Source: Gemmatimonadota bacterium
GTDB taxonomy: Bacteria; Gemmatimonadota; Gemmatimonadetes; Longimicrobiales; Gaopeijiaceae
DNA: 64,000 bases
Reading direction: 5' to 3'
Assembly (NCBI GenBank): GCA_022825135.1
Contig: JAJDYN010000011.1
Location: 62,001 to 126,000, forward strand
The notes under the pieces are model-generated. The model did not search any database, was not told where the DNA came from, and worked only from the letters and a program-made list of their open reading frames with translations. Both the position numbers and the translations under genes were made by a program. Below are positions 33,701-42,250 of this stretch, in pieces (within the stretch, counting starts at the first letter, position 1; every line of letters starts with the position of its first letter).

Positions 33701-35371
33701 ATGCGTTGGCTACGACCCTGCTCCGGCTCCCGCGGCCTGCGCGCCGCGGCCCACGTTTTTGCCGCGGCGGCAGTCGCGTCGTGCGCACCCGCCGGGGATG
33801 CTCCCGGCGCCGGGGAGGCGGCGTCCGCGACGGCCGCCAACCGCATGGTCGAGCTGCTGTCGAGCGGCCAGCCGGTCTTCGGCATCTTCTCCGGCGAGCA
33901 CACGTCCGAACAGGGCGCGCGCATGGCCCGCAACCGCGAGGCCGACTTCGTCTTCTATTCGCTGGAATCGGGGCCCTTCGACATACCCGCCATGGAGGCA
34001 TACATGGAGGGGATGGGCGAGGGGGCCGGCGGGTACGCCCCCCAGCCGGTGGCGCTGCGCATCCCGCCCATCCGGGACGGAGCCGACTCGGCCCGGGCCC
34101 GGACGCGGGCGGGACTGGACGCCGGCGCCCGCTCGATCGTCTACCCCCACGTGGAGAGCGTCGAGGAGGCGGAACTGGCGGTAGGGGCGCTAGGAGAGGC
34201 GGCGTGGCCCGGCAACCCGGACGGAAACCTGGTGAGCATCCTCCTCATCGAGGACCGGATCGGGATCGAGCGCGCGGCCGAGATCGTGCGCACCCCCGGG
34301 GTGAGCGTGGTGATCCCCGGGCCGGGCGATCTGCGGCGCGCCTACGAGGGCGACATGGAGGCGGTGGAGGCCGCCATCCAGACCGTCCTGGCGGAATGCC
34401 TCGCGGCGGACGTGGCCTGCGGCATCACGGCGGGGCCCGACGACATCGGTGAGCGCCTCGACCAGGGCTTCCGGTTCTTCATCGTCACTTCGCCCGAGGC
34501 GCTCGCGGTCGGGCGCGCCCACGCCGGGCGGGCGGAGGCGGATGTAGCGCGGGCGACCAGCACGATCGGGCTCTGGGAGCGCAATCTGGCCGCCTTCGGT
34601 GTGTTCGTCCCGCCGGAGTTCGCCGGCGGGGCAGGGCCGGGCGGGAGGCCGGGCACGGGGGTGGAGGCAGAGCCGGGCGCCGGAGCCGGGGCGCGCGGGC
34701 AGCGGGGCCCGCCGCGGTACACCGTCGAAGGTGGACGTGAGCTGGCCCGAGACCCGCTCCTCGACTTCGTCTTCCTCAACCTGGAGCGGAACTACGACCC
34801 GGACGCGGTCGAGGCGATCGCCACCGGCCTGCGCTCCCCCGGCGCGGTCGGCCGCAAGACCCTGCTGGTGCGCATCCCCTCCATGGAACAGGACGGGGAG
34901 GAAGCCACGCGCGCCCGCGTGCGGGAGGCGCTCGAACTTGGCGCCGACGGGGTCGTCCTGCCGCACGTCCGCAACGTGGCGGAGGCGCGCGCCGCGGTCG
35001 GCTTCTTCGAGGATGCGGGCGCGGACGTGTGGTCGCCGGCCAACCCGGACGGCACGGTCATCGCGATGCTCATGGTCGAGGACCCTGATGCGGTCGCGGA
35101 AGCGGCCGCCATCGCCGCCGTGCCCGGGTACAGTGTGCTGGCGTGCGGCATCGGCAGCCTTACCGGCGCGCTGGGCGGCGACCGCGAGGCGGCCGAGCAG
35201 GGCAACCAGGCCGTGCTCGCCGAGGCCACGCGGGCCGGGTTGGCGGACATGATCACCGCGAACGCCGGCGACATCGAACAGCGGGTCGAGGAGGGGTTTC
35301 TCGGGTTGCTCATGCAGGTGAACGGCGCCGAGGAGGCCATCCGGCTGGGGAGGCAGGCGGCAGGACGGTAA
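33701..35371 (+). CDS. Lipoprotein with two tandem HpcH/HpaI-like aldolase domains
   Basis: The 556-residue protein has a lipobox (VASC, Cys28). Domain 1 (about 46-300) and domain 2 (about 345-556) each resemble the HpcH/HpaI aldolase/citrate lyase family: FVFYSLESGPFD and FVFLNLERNYDPD correspond to the usual D-LEHGP strand, and SIVYPHVESVEEAELAV and VVLPHVRNVAEARAAV to the V-P-R-V helix. Domain 1 keeps the metal region (LLIEDRIGIE, GPGDL with Asp210) but has Ser90 where the family His is expected. Domain 2 has Ser486 in GIGSL instead of the metal Asp. An exported, duplicated and partly degenerate aldolase is unusual; it may bind rather than cleave its ligand. An intrinsic terminator follows. 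Confidence 0.78.
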   Translation: MRWLRPCSGSRGLRAAAHVFAAAAVASCAPAGDAPGAGEAASATAANRMVELLSSGQPVFGIFSGEHTSEQGARMARNREADFVFYSLESGPFDIPAMEAYMEGMGEGAGGYAPQPVALRIPPIRDGADSARARTRAGLDAGARSIVYPHVESVEEAELAVGALGEAAWPGNPDGNLVSILLIEDRIGIERAAEIVRTPGVSVVIPGPGDLRRAYEGDMEAVEAAIQTVLAECLAADVACGITAGPDDIGERLDQGFRFFIVTSPEALAVGRAHAGRAEADVARATSTIGLWERNLAAFGVFVPPEFAGGAGPGGRPGTGVEAEPGAGAGARGQRGPPRYTVEGGRELARDPLLDFVFLNLERNYDPDAVEAIATGLRSPGAVGRKTLLVRIPSMEQDGEEATRARVREALELGADGVVLPHVRNVAEARAAVGFFEDAGADVWSPANPDGTVIAMLMVEDPDAVAEAAAIAAVPGYSVLACGIGSLTGALGGDREAAEQGNQAVLAEATRAGLADMITANAGDIEQRVEEGFLGLLMQVNGAEEAIRLGRQAAGR

Positions 35372-35411
35372 TCGCCGCGGCGAACCCGATCCCGCCCCGG
35401 AATCGAACCAT

Positions 35412-35441
35412 CGGGGTCGGCCATCCGGTCGGCCCCGTTTT
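35412..35441 (+). terminator. Intrinsic terminator after the HpcH/HpaI-like gene
   Basis: CGGGGTCGGCC and GGTCGGCCCCG pair through 11 positions (two as G-U) around the loop ATCC, and the stem is followed directly by TTTT. It lies 40 bases past the stop of the aldolase-like gene and separates it from the carotenoid operon. Confidence 0.6.
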
Positions 35442-35693
35442 CGATTTCCGTGCGCGCGGTCCCCGGCGCATTGCGCGCGGCAACCATGCCCCGCGGTTCG
35501 GGCTTTCCTCGGCTTCAGCATCCGCACCACGCGGTTTAAGCGTCCATGAAGCCCTCGATGAGCGGTTTGGCACACGAATCACAGCCTTGTACCTCTCCAG
35601 TATCGGCTATCTATTGTAATTTACCCGTTTCCGATGCTATCATGACACTCGGCCCCAACCGCAAACCGCTCAATCGTCACCCCTCCGAACGTT
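35442..35693. promoter_or_regulatory. Intergenic region upstream of the carotenoid operon
   Basis: No gene is visible here. From 35580 to 35645 the sequence turns AT-rich (TTGTAC at 35587, then TATCTATTGTAAT around 35608-35620), the best place for a promoter of the downstream operon, although the spacing between these elements is not ideal. TGTAC-type half-sites are used by CarH/LitR regulators, so autoregulation by the next gene is possible. Confidence 0.35.
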
Positions 35694-36689
35694 TTGATTG
35701 CCCCGCCAGCCAGCCCCGAGCCGGTGCAACTCGGCACACGCGAAGTCGCGGAGCTCCTCGGCGTGCATTCCTCCACCGTCAAGCGCTGGTTCCGGGGGGC
35801 ACCGGGGATCACGGCCCCTGGCGCCGTTCGCCCTGCCCAGGCCTCGGCGGCCGCCCGGGTCGGGACCACGGCCGGGGGGCACCGCCGCATCCCGCTGGAC
35901 ACCGCGTTGCACGTCGCGCGTGAGCGCGGCAACGAAGTGTATCTGCACTGGTTCGGGGACGACGCCGGGGCGGTGTGGACCGCGGTTCAGGCGCTGGAGA
36001 ACGGGAACGCCTCGCCGGCGCGAAACCTGCTCGCTGGTTGGCTCAGGCTGCGGCGGACGCATCTGATCGGCCGCTTCCTGCGCCACGTGACGGCTGCGGA
36101 TCCGGTCGAAGCGCGGGTTCTGGACGGCGTGCTCGGAGGGTTCATGCGCAGGGTGGGCGAGGGCTGGCAGCGAGGGGAACTGCGGATCGCCGACGAGCGA
36201 GCCGCCACCCGCGAGGTGAGCGAAACGATTCTCTCTCTCGTCGGGGGGAGGGGCCATGCCGCCCGGCAGCGGGGTCCGCAACTGCCGGTGGCCGTCGTCG
36301 GCACCCTCGAGACCGACGGTCACGGCCTGGGCGCGCTCCTGGTCCGCCTGATCCTGGTTCAGCGCGGGTGGGCGGTCGAGTATCTGGGTACCGGCCTCCC
36401 GATCCCGGAAATCGTGGCCGCGCAGCGAGCCCGGAGAGCCGCGCTGGTGTGCCTGTCCGTGACGCCCCCCTCGAGCGCCGCCGATGTGCGCCGCTTCATC
36501 GAGGTGGCGCGCGAACTCGCCGATCCCCGGCGGCCCTTCGCGCTGGCGGTAGGAGGCAGCGGAAGCAGGAGAGCCGGTTCTGCCGTGCGCGCGTGGCCGC
36601 TCGGTCGCTCCGGGCGGTTCGCCAGCCTGTCGGCATTCCAGCGATGGATGGACCGGCACTTTCCGCGGACCGAATCCGTTCCCGCCTGA
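35694..36689 (+). CDS. CarH/LitR-like B12-binding MerR-type regulator of the carotenoid operon
   Basis: The 331-residue protein has an N-terminal MerR-type helix-turn-helix (LGTREVAELLGVHSSTVKRWF), a helical middle and a C-terminal cobalamin domain (VVGTLETDGHGLGALLVRLILVQRGWAVEYLG). His210 in DGHGLG would be the lower axial cobalt ligand. CarH-type proteins bind adenosylcobalamin in the dark, repress carotenoid genes, and let go in light. Here the conserved W-x9-EH is W158-x9-ER169, so the His is replaced by Arg. About 25 extra residues (APGITAPGAVRPAQASAAAR) are inserted in the DNA-binding wing before GGHRRI. The start is a TTG at 35694, the only usable codon after an in-frame stop at 35643; no clear ribosome site is seen. 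Confidence 0.78.
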   Translation: MIAPPASPEPVQLGTREVAELLGVHSSTVKRWFRGAPGITAPGAVRPAQASAAARVGTTAGGHRRIPLDTALHVARERGNEVYLHWFGDDAGAVWTAVQALENGNASPARNLLAGWLRLRRTHLIGRFLRHVTAADPVEARVLDGVLGGFMRRVGEGWQRGELRIADERAATREVSETILSLVGGRGHAARQRGPQLPVAVVGTLETDGHGLGALLVRLILVQRGWAVEYLGTGLPIPEIVAAQRARRAALVCLSVTPPSSAADVRRFIEVARELADPRRPFALAVGGSGSRRAGSAVRAWPLGRSGRFASLSAFQRWMDRHFPRTESVPA

Positions 36690-36696
36690 TCCGCGC

Positions 36697-37500
36697 ATGT
36701 ACGGCCTGACCCGGGTGGACAAGGTTGGCCTCGCGGCCCTGGCGCTGTTCTCCATGGCATCGGTCGCCGGGTATGCGACCTTCGGGCGGCATCCCGCACT
36801 CCTCGCGACGTTCCCCTCGTCGGTCGGGTTCTTCCCGTTGGCCTTCGAGGTCTTCGCCCGCGGCCACATCATCATCGCATTCACGGCGCTGGCGGCTTCC
36901 CTGTCGGCGCGCGCCGGATGGGGCTGGATCCCGGGACTGGTGGTGGCGGGGGGCCTGTCGCTGGGCGCTGAACTCCTGGGGACCGCCACCGGCTTTCCCT
37001 TCAGTGCCTACCAGTACACGGAGTTGCTGGGCTACCGGGTGGCCGGGCTGGTCCCGCTGCTGATTCCGTTCAGCTGGTTCATGATGGCGTTTCCTTCCTA
37101 CGTCATCGCGAATGGCATGGCTGATGCGCGATTCGCGCGCTGGGGCATCGGGGCGCTTCTGCTGACGACCTGGGATCTGACGCTGGATCCCGCGATGAGT
37201 TCGCTGACGCGCTACTGGGTGTGGGAGACGCCGGGGCCGTATTACGGGATGCCGCTGGTCAACCTGGCGGGGTGGTTCGCCACGGGAGTGGCGATCATGG
37301 CCGGGTTCGACCTGGTGCGGGCGGACGAAGCAGCCCGGCGCATCCCCGTCCCGCTCATGGAAACCTACTACGCGACAGTCCTGGCGCTGTCGCTGGCGAT
37401 GACGCTGGTCGGCGGATACTGGGGAGCGGTGATGGCGACCCTGGCCGTGCTGGCTCTGGTGAAGGGAGGGCAGCAGTGGGTGGCGCGCGAGGAACGCTAG
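36697..37500 (+). CDS. cruF: CruF-type carotenoid 1',2'-hydratase
   Basis: The 267-residue protein has about seven membrane helices and matches the carotenoid biosynthesis protein family (PF04240, CruF): SLGAELLGTATGFPFSAYQYTELLGYRVAGLVPLLIPFSWFMMAFPSYVIAN and LTTWDLTLDPAMSSLTRYWVWE with the charged residues used for hydration. CruF adds water to the psi-end of a linear carotenoid, giving a tertiary hydroxyl. It begins seven bases after the regulator and overlaps the next gene by 25 bases, so it is the second gene of the operon. A cyclase is not seen, so the products would be linear or have one hydroxylated end. Confidence 0.88.
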   Translation: MYGLTRVDKVGLAALALFSMASVAGYATFGRHPALLATFPSSVGFFPLAFEVFARGHIIIAFTALAASLSARAGWGWIPGLVVAGGLSLGAELLGTATGFPFSAYQYTELLGYRVAGLVPLLIPFSWFMMAFPSYVIANGMADARFARWGIGALLLTTWDLTLDPAMSSLTRYWVWETPGPYYGMPLVNLAGWFATGVAIMAGFDLVRADEAARRIPVPLMETYYATVLALSLAMTLVGGYWGAVMATLAVLALVKGGQQWVAREER

Positions 37501-39476
37501 CGGCCGGCAGCCTCATTGAGACGGGGCTCGCCAGGGCGCGCAAGGCGGCCTCCCAACGGGGGGTTGCCGTGCCGCCCCTGCGCGGCAAGCTGCTCCGGCC
37601 GCGCACCGCTCTGGCGTTCGTGCCACCGGAACGGCGCGACCGTATCCCCGACCGCTTCTGGCTCGGCTGCCTGGCGGTGCAGATGGCGCACGAGGCTTCG
37701 CTCCACCACGACGACGTCCTCGACGGCGGCATCAAGCGCCGCGACTCCTCTTCCCTGCTGGGGGCCAGGGGCGCGGGTGCCGCCCTCCTCACGGGGGACC
37801 TCTATCTGTCCGGAAGCTACCGGATCGCGCTCATGACCCGGTCGGGGGAGTTTGTGGCCGCGTTCGCCGAGGCCGTGGAAACCACCGTGCAGGGTGAGCG
37901 GATGCAGGGGGAGGTGTCGGCGCGCGGGTGCCCGGCGGACGGATACCTGGAGGTGGTGCGGGCCAAGAGCGGTGCGCTCTTCGGGGCGGCGGCGGGGCTG
38001 GCGAGCTGGGTGCTCGGGAACGCGGCCATCCGATCGGCTCACGACCTCCGCGAACTCGGAATCGAACTGGGAGCGTTCTACCAGCTGGTCGACGACTTCC
38101 TGGACTACTGCCCCGCCGACGACACCGGGAAGCCCAAGCTGCAGGACTTCAGGAACCGGGTCTGGACCTCCGTTCTGGGCGACCGCGGACCGCGGTGGTT
38201 CGACCGCACCCCGGAAGAGGCGGTGCGCGAGTTCTTCCTGCCGGGGAGAAACGGCACGAAACATGTCGCCTCCGTCCCCTCCATGGCGCACGAGGCCGCG
38301 GAGTACCTGCGTGCGCGCGGTTCTGAACTGGCGGGCAGGCTCCGGGCGGCACAGGCCGACCCGGCCCTCATCGACCTCATCGGCCAATGGATCCGCCGCT
38401 GCGAGCGGGCGGTGCGGGATGGCATCGGACAGGTCGACGCCGGACCCGTCGGGGCTAACGGGTCCCGACCTCCGGCCCCCGCCGGCGATCTGCGCGCGAC
38501 AGGCGCGTCCACCACCTCGTCCTCCTTCAAGACCGTCGCCTCCATCGCGGCCCGCGCCCACGCGCTCGGGCCCCGGCGGGCCTGGGGGCGATATTTCGCC
38601 CGCCACAGCCGCAGCTTCTCCTTCGCCGCCCGGTTCTTCGCGCCGGAGGAACGCCGGAGGGTGCGCGAGATCTACGCCTGGTGCCGGTTCACCGACGACC
38701 TGGTCGACGAGTCTGCCGCACCGGGCGCCGAGCTGCATCGAGTGCTGGACGGCTGGGCCGCGATCTGCCGGGCGGCCTACGAAGGGGAAGCAACCGGGAT
38801 CCCCCTCGCCGACGCGGTCATGGGGGAGATGGCAAGCCGGCGCATCCCCTTCGCTCTGGCCTTCGAACTCATCGAGGGCGTGCGCATGGATGTCGAGCCG
38901 CGCGTCTACCGGACCATGGACGACCTGCGTCGCTACACCCACCGGGTCGCGTCCGTGGTGGGTGCCTGGCTGACCTGTTCGTTCGGGGTGCGGGACGGCT
39001 GGGTGATCGAGCGCGCACACGCCCTCGGGCACGCGATGCAGCTCACCAACATCATCCGCGATGTCGGAGAGGACCTCCGCCGCGGGCGGCTCTATCTCCC
39101 CGCCGACCGCATGGCGGCCCACGGCGTGAGCCGCGAGTCGCTTCTCGATGTCCGGGCGCGGGCCCGGAACGGAGGAGGCGTGGGAACCGCCTACCCCGGG
39201 TTGCTCGAGGAGCTCATGGGCATCGCCGACGCCGCCTACGCGGACGCCTACGAAGCCATGCCCCACCTGCCGGCTTCCTTTCAGCGCACGGTGGCCGTGG
39301 CCGCGCAGGTCTACCAGGGCATCCACGACCGGGTGCGGGCCAACGGGTACGACAATCTTAACCGGCGCGCCCACACCTCCCTGCCGGCCAAGGTCGTGCT
39401 CGCTCGCCGGGGTTACGGGCGGCTGCGGGCCCGAAGGCGGCGGCGCGTCGAACGGCGCCCCGCTACGCCGTGGTAG
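37476..39476 (+). CDS. Fused geranylgeranyl diphosphate synthase and phytoene synthase (CrtE-CrtB)
   Basis: One 666-residue chain carries two enzymes. The N-terminal half is a prenyltransferase with GKLLRP (37-42), the first Asp-rich site DDVLD (79-83) and the second DDFLD (206-210). The C-terminal half, from about 360, is a phytoene synthase with RSFSFAARFF, DDLVDE (407-412), and NIIRDVGEDLRRGRLYLP (Asp529, Asp533). A linker rich in Ala, Pro and Ser lies at about 320-350. The start is a GTG at 37476 with GGAGGG six bases upstream; the open frame runs further upstream inside cruF without support. The fusion would pass C20 diphosphate straight to C40 phytoene synthesis. I know of no widespread natural fusion of this pair. 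Confidence 0.85.
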   Translation: MGGARGTLAAGSLIETGLARARKAASQRGVAVPPLRGKLLRPRTALAFVPPERRDRIPDRFWLGCLAVQMAHEASLHHDDVLDGGIKRRDSSSLLGARGAGAALLTGDLYLSGSYRIALMTRSGEFVAAFAEAVETTVQGERMQGEVSARGCPADGYLEVVRAKSGALFGAAAGLASWVLGNAAIRSAHDLRELGIELGAFYQLVDDFLDYCPADDTGKPKLQDFRNRVWTSVLGDRGPRWFDRTPEEAVREFFLPGRNGTKHVASVPSMAHEAAEYLRARGSELAGRLRAAQADPALIDLIGQWIRRCERAVRDGIGQVDAGPVGANGSRPPAPAGDLRATGASTTSSSFKTVASIAARAHALGPRRAWGRYFARHSRSFSFAARFFAPEERRRVREIYAWCRFTDDLVDESAAPGAELHRVLDGWAAICRAAYEGEATGIPLADAVMGEMASRRIPFALAFELIEGVRMDVEPRVYRTMDDLRRYTHRVASVVGAWLTCSFGVRDGWVIERAHALGHAMQLTNIIRDVGEDLRRGRLYLPADRMAAHGVSRESLLDVRARARNGGGVGTAYPGLLEELMGIADAAYADAYEAMPHLPASFQRTVAVAAQVYQGIHDRVRANGYDNLNRRAHTSLPAKVVLARRGYGRLRARRRRRVERRPATPW

Positions 39477-41072
39477 CGCACTCGATGGCTTCCGGCTCCG
39501 TCGCGCGCACCAATGGCCGGGCCCTACATGCGTCGTCGGACGACCCCCGCCGGGGCAGGCCGCTCCGCGCCGTCGTAATCGGGAGCGGCTTCGGAGGTCT
39601 GGCCACGGCCATCCGCCTCCAGGCCGCCGGCGTGTCCACCACGCTGGTCGAGCAACGCGCCCAACTGGGCGGACGGGCGGGCCAGCTGCGGAGGGACGGA
39701 TACGTGTTCGACACCGGACCGAGCCTGATCACGGCTCCCGCGATTCTCGAGGACGTGTTCGCAGCGGCCGGACGGCGCCTCGCCGACTACCTCTCCCTGG
39801 TCCCCCTCGACCCCTTCTATCGGGTCTGGTTTCACGACGGCACCTGGCTCGACTACACCTCGGACATCGAGCGCATGAAGGCATCGATGGCGCTGTACTA
39901 CCCCGGGGACGCGGCGCGCCTCGAGGACTTCTTCGCCGATCTGCGGCCCATCCATGACGCCGTCATCAACGAGGGACTGGGCGCTCGTCCTTTCGACACC
40001 CTTGGCGCCATGGTCCGGTTCGCGCCCCGGGTGGCCCGCCTGAACGCCTGGAGGCCGGTCGCCCAATCCGTGGCACGCCACTTCCACAACTGGCGACACC
40101 GCTTCCTGTACTCGTTCCATCCCCTGTTTCTCGGCGGCAACCCGTTCCGCGCGCCGTCGATCTTTCTCATGATCCCGTACCTGGAGAAGGAAGGCGGCGT
40201 CTGGTATGCATGGGGGGGGATGTACAGCCTGGTCACCGCCCTGGAGACCGTCTTCCGCGAGATCGGCGGCGTCGTGTACACGGAAACGCCCGCGGTGCGC
40301 GTGGAGGTGCGGGGACGGCGAGTGACGGGCGTCCGCGTCGCGGGAGCGGGTGCTCGCGCCGAATCCCGGCCCTTCCTCCCCGCCGACATCGTCGTGAGCA
40401 ACGCCGATGTCGGGCACACCATACGGGCAGCTGCTCGGCCATGTGCCCCGCCGCCGCTGGACCGACCAGCGTCTCGCGCGCGTTCATCAGTCGATGAGCT
40501 GCTTCCTTCTCTATCTGGGCGTCCGCAGGCGATATCCCCGGCTCACCCACCACACCATCATCGTCGGGCCCCGGTACGAGGGCCTGGTGCGGGACATCTT
40601 CGACCGGAAGACGCTGGCCGGAGACTTCAGCATGTACGTGCACACGCCCTCCCGGACCGACCCCTCCATGGCGCCCCCGGGATGCGAGAGCATGTATGTC
40701 CTGGTGCCGGTTCCGAACGCGGCCTCCGGCATCGACTGGAAGACGGAGGCGCCGCGCATGACGCTTCGCATTCTCGACGCCCTCGAAGCCTGGGGACTCG
40801 ATGGGCTGAGCGGCGCCCTGGAGGTACGCGAGGTCTTCACCCCCGATGACTTCGCGAGCCAGTTCGGCGCGACCCTCGGCAACGCCTTCGGGATCGAGCC
40901 CCGGCTGACCCAGACGGCGTGGTTCCGGCCGCACAACCGGAGCGAAGAGGTCGGCGGGCTCTATCTCGCGGGAGCGGGAACCCACCCGGGTGCGGGTGTG
41001 CCGGGCGTGGTGCTCTCGGCCGCGGCCACATGCCACGCCATCGCGAAGGACTTCGGGTTCGGAGAGGCTTGA
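39470..41072 (+). pseudogene. crtI: Phytoene desaturase CrtI, interrupted by a frameshift
   Basis: The 5' part (39470-40420) encodes the FAD site VVIGSGFGGLATAIRLQAAGVSTTLVEQRAQLGGRAG and continues to SNADVGHT. The frame is then lost: the next residues I-R-A-A-A are unrelated, while the frame one base on reads YGQLLGHVPRRRWT and continues as good CrtI sequence to the TGA at 41072, ending in AGAGTHPGAGVPGVVLSA, the typical FAD C-terminal motif. Removing one base at or near 40421 restores about 533 residues. Both halves are well conserved, so it is either a recent loss or an assembly error. The start may be the GTG at 39470 or the ATG at 39485; it overlaps the CrtE-CrtB stop. CrtI converts phytoene to lycopene-type carotenoids. 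Confidence 0.85.
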
Positions 41073-41081
41073 TCCGCGTCC

Positions 41082-42203
41082 TCAGGACAGGGGTTCGCCC
41101 GAGGAGGCCGAGATGAGAAAGCGCTCCACCGCGACGCTGGTCGCGTCCCAGGACAGCGATTCAGCGTAGGTGCGGGCTCGCGCCCCGAGTTGCCCGCGAA
41201 GCTTCGCATCCGTGACCAGTTCCCTGATCGCCCCTGCCAGGGCTTCGACATCGCCGTGAGGCACGAGCAAACCGGTCTCTCCGTGCCGCACCGCCTCGCG
41301 CAGCCCGGGGGCGTCGCTCGCCACCGAGGGCGTGCCGCAGGCGCCGGCCTCGACTACGGTGATGCCCCAGCCCTCCTTGGGAGACGTGAGCCCGTGCACC
41401 CAGGACGTGCGCATGAGGTCGATCTTCGTCCGGTCATCCACGAATCCGAGGAAGATGACCCGATCCTCCACGCCCGACTCCCGCACCAGCCGCTCCAGCG
41501 CGGGACGGCCGTCGCCCGCCCCGGCCACCTTGAAGTCGACGCGCAGCCCCTGCCGCGCGAGCCTCGCCACCGCGCGCACCAGCAGATCGACGCCCTTGTA
41601 GCGCTTGAGGCGCCCCAGGTACAGCAGGGAGGGCGTAGGCGTCCTGCGGCCCTCCGGGTGCGGTGCGTAGTGCGCGGTGTCGACGCCGACCGGAATGACC
41701 TCCATGGGAGCCCGCAGTCCTCGTCGGGTCAGGTCGTCGCGCGTGCTCCGCGAAACCGCGATGGTGGGCCGGCCGCGATACACCAGCGGGAGCGGCCGTT
41801 CCATCAGCCAGGTCGCCGCCGCGAGCGGGAAGGAGGCCTCACGGAAGGCGGTCGGCCCGAAGAGGTGGTGCACGAGGGGAACGACCGGCGCCGACGCCCA
41901 CCACGGAGAGAAGAGGGGCACCTTGTTGAGGTTGTCCACCACCACGTCCCAGCGCTCGCGCCGCAGGTTGCGCAGGTAGTACCAGGGCGCGGCAATCGAG
42001 AAGGTGTAGCGTCCGCCGGTCCTGTGAACCTCGATGCCGTCCAGCCGCACGCGGGGCTCGCACTCCTCGAAACCCGAGGCGAGCAGCGTTACCTCGTAGC
42101 CGCGGGCGGCCAGACGGCCGAAGACCTGGTGGACGTGTTCCTCGGCGCCCCCGGCCTGCGGGTTTTCCCGGTCCTGCCAGTTCAGGACGAGAATTCGCCG
42201 CAC
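41082..42203 (-). CDS. GT4-family glycosyltransferase
   Basis: The 373-residue protein is a GT-B enzyme of family 4: LNWQDRENPQAGGAEEHVHQV near the start, VSRSTRDDLTRRG, SLLYLGRLKRYKGVDLLVRAV, and an E-x7-E donor site in PKEGWGITVVEAGACGTPSV. It would transfer a sugar from a nucleotide donor to a lipid, polysaccharide or other acceptor. It converges with crtI, ten bases apart. Because cruF makes hydroxyls on carotenoids that are often glycosylated, a carotenoid acceptor is possible but unproven. No cell-wall genes adjoin it. Confidence 0.85.
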   Translation of the reverse strand: MRRILVLNWQDRENPQAGGAEEHVHQVFGRLAARGYEVTLLASGFEECEPRVRLDGIEVHRTGGRYTFSIAAPWYYLRNLRRERWDVVVDNLNKVPLFSPWWASAPVVPLVHHLFGPTAFREASFPLAAATWLMERPLPLVYRGRPTIAVSRSTRDDLTRRGLRAPMEVIPVGVDTAHYAPHPEGRRTPTPSLLYLGRLKRYKGVDLLVRAVARLARQGLRVDFKVAGAGDGRPALERLVRESGVEDRVIFLGFVDDRTKIDLMRTSWVHGLTSPKEGWGITVVEAGACGTPSVASDAPGLREAVRHGETGLLVPHGDVEALAGAIRELVTDAKLRGQLGARARTYAESLSWDATSVAVERFLISASSGEPLS

Positions 42204-42250
42204 GGGATCACGCCCGGCGCGCGCGGGCGATCAGGTGGTCCACTTGACGG

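Noticed and set aside
37221..37475. Upstream extension of the CrtE-CrtB frame inside cruF
   Set aside because: It overlaps cruF and has no ribosome site. The GTG at 37476 with GGAGGG is a better start.
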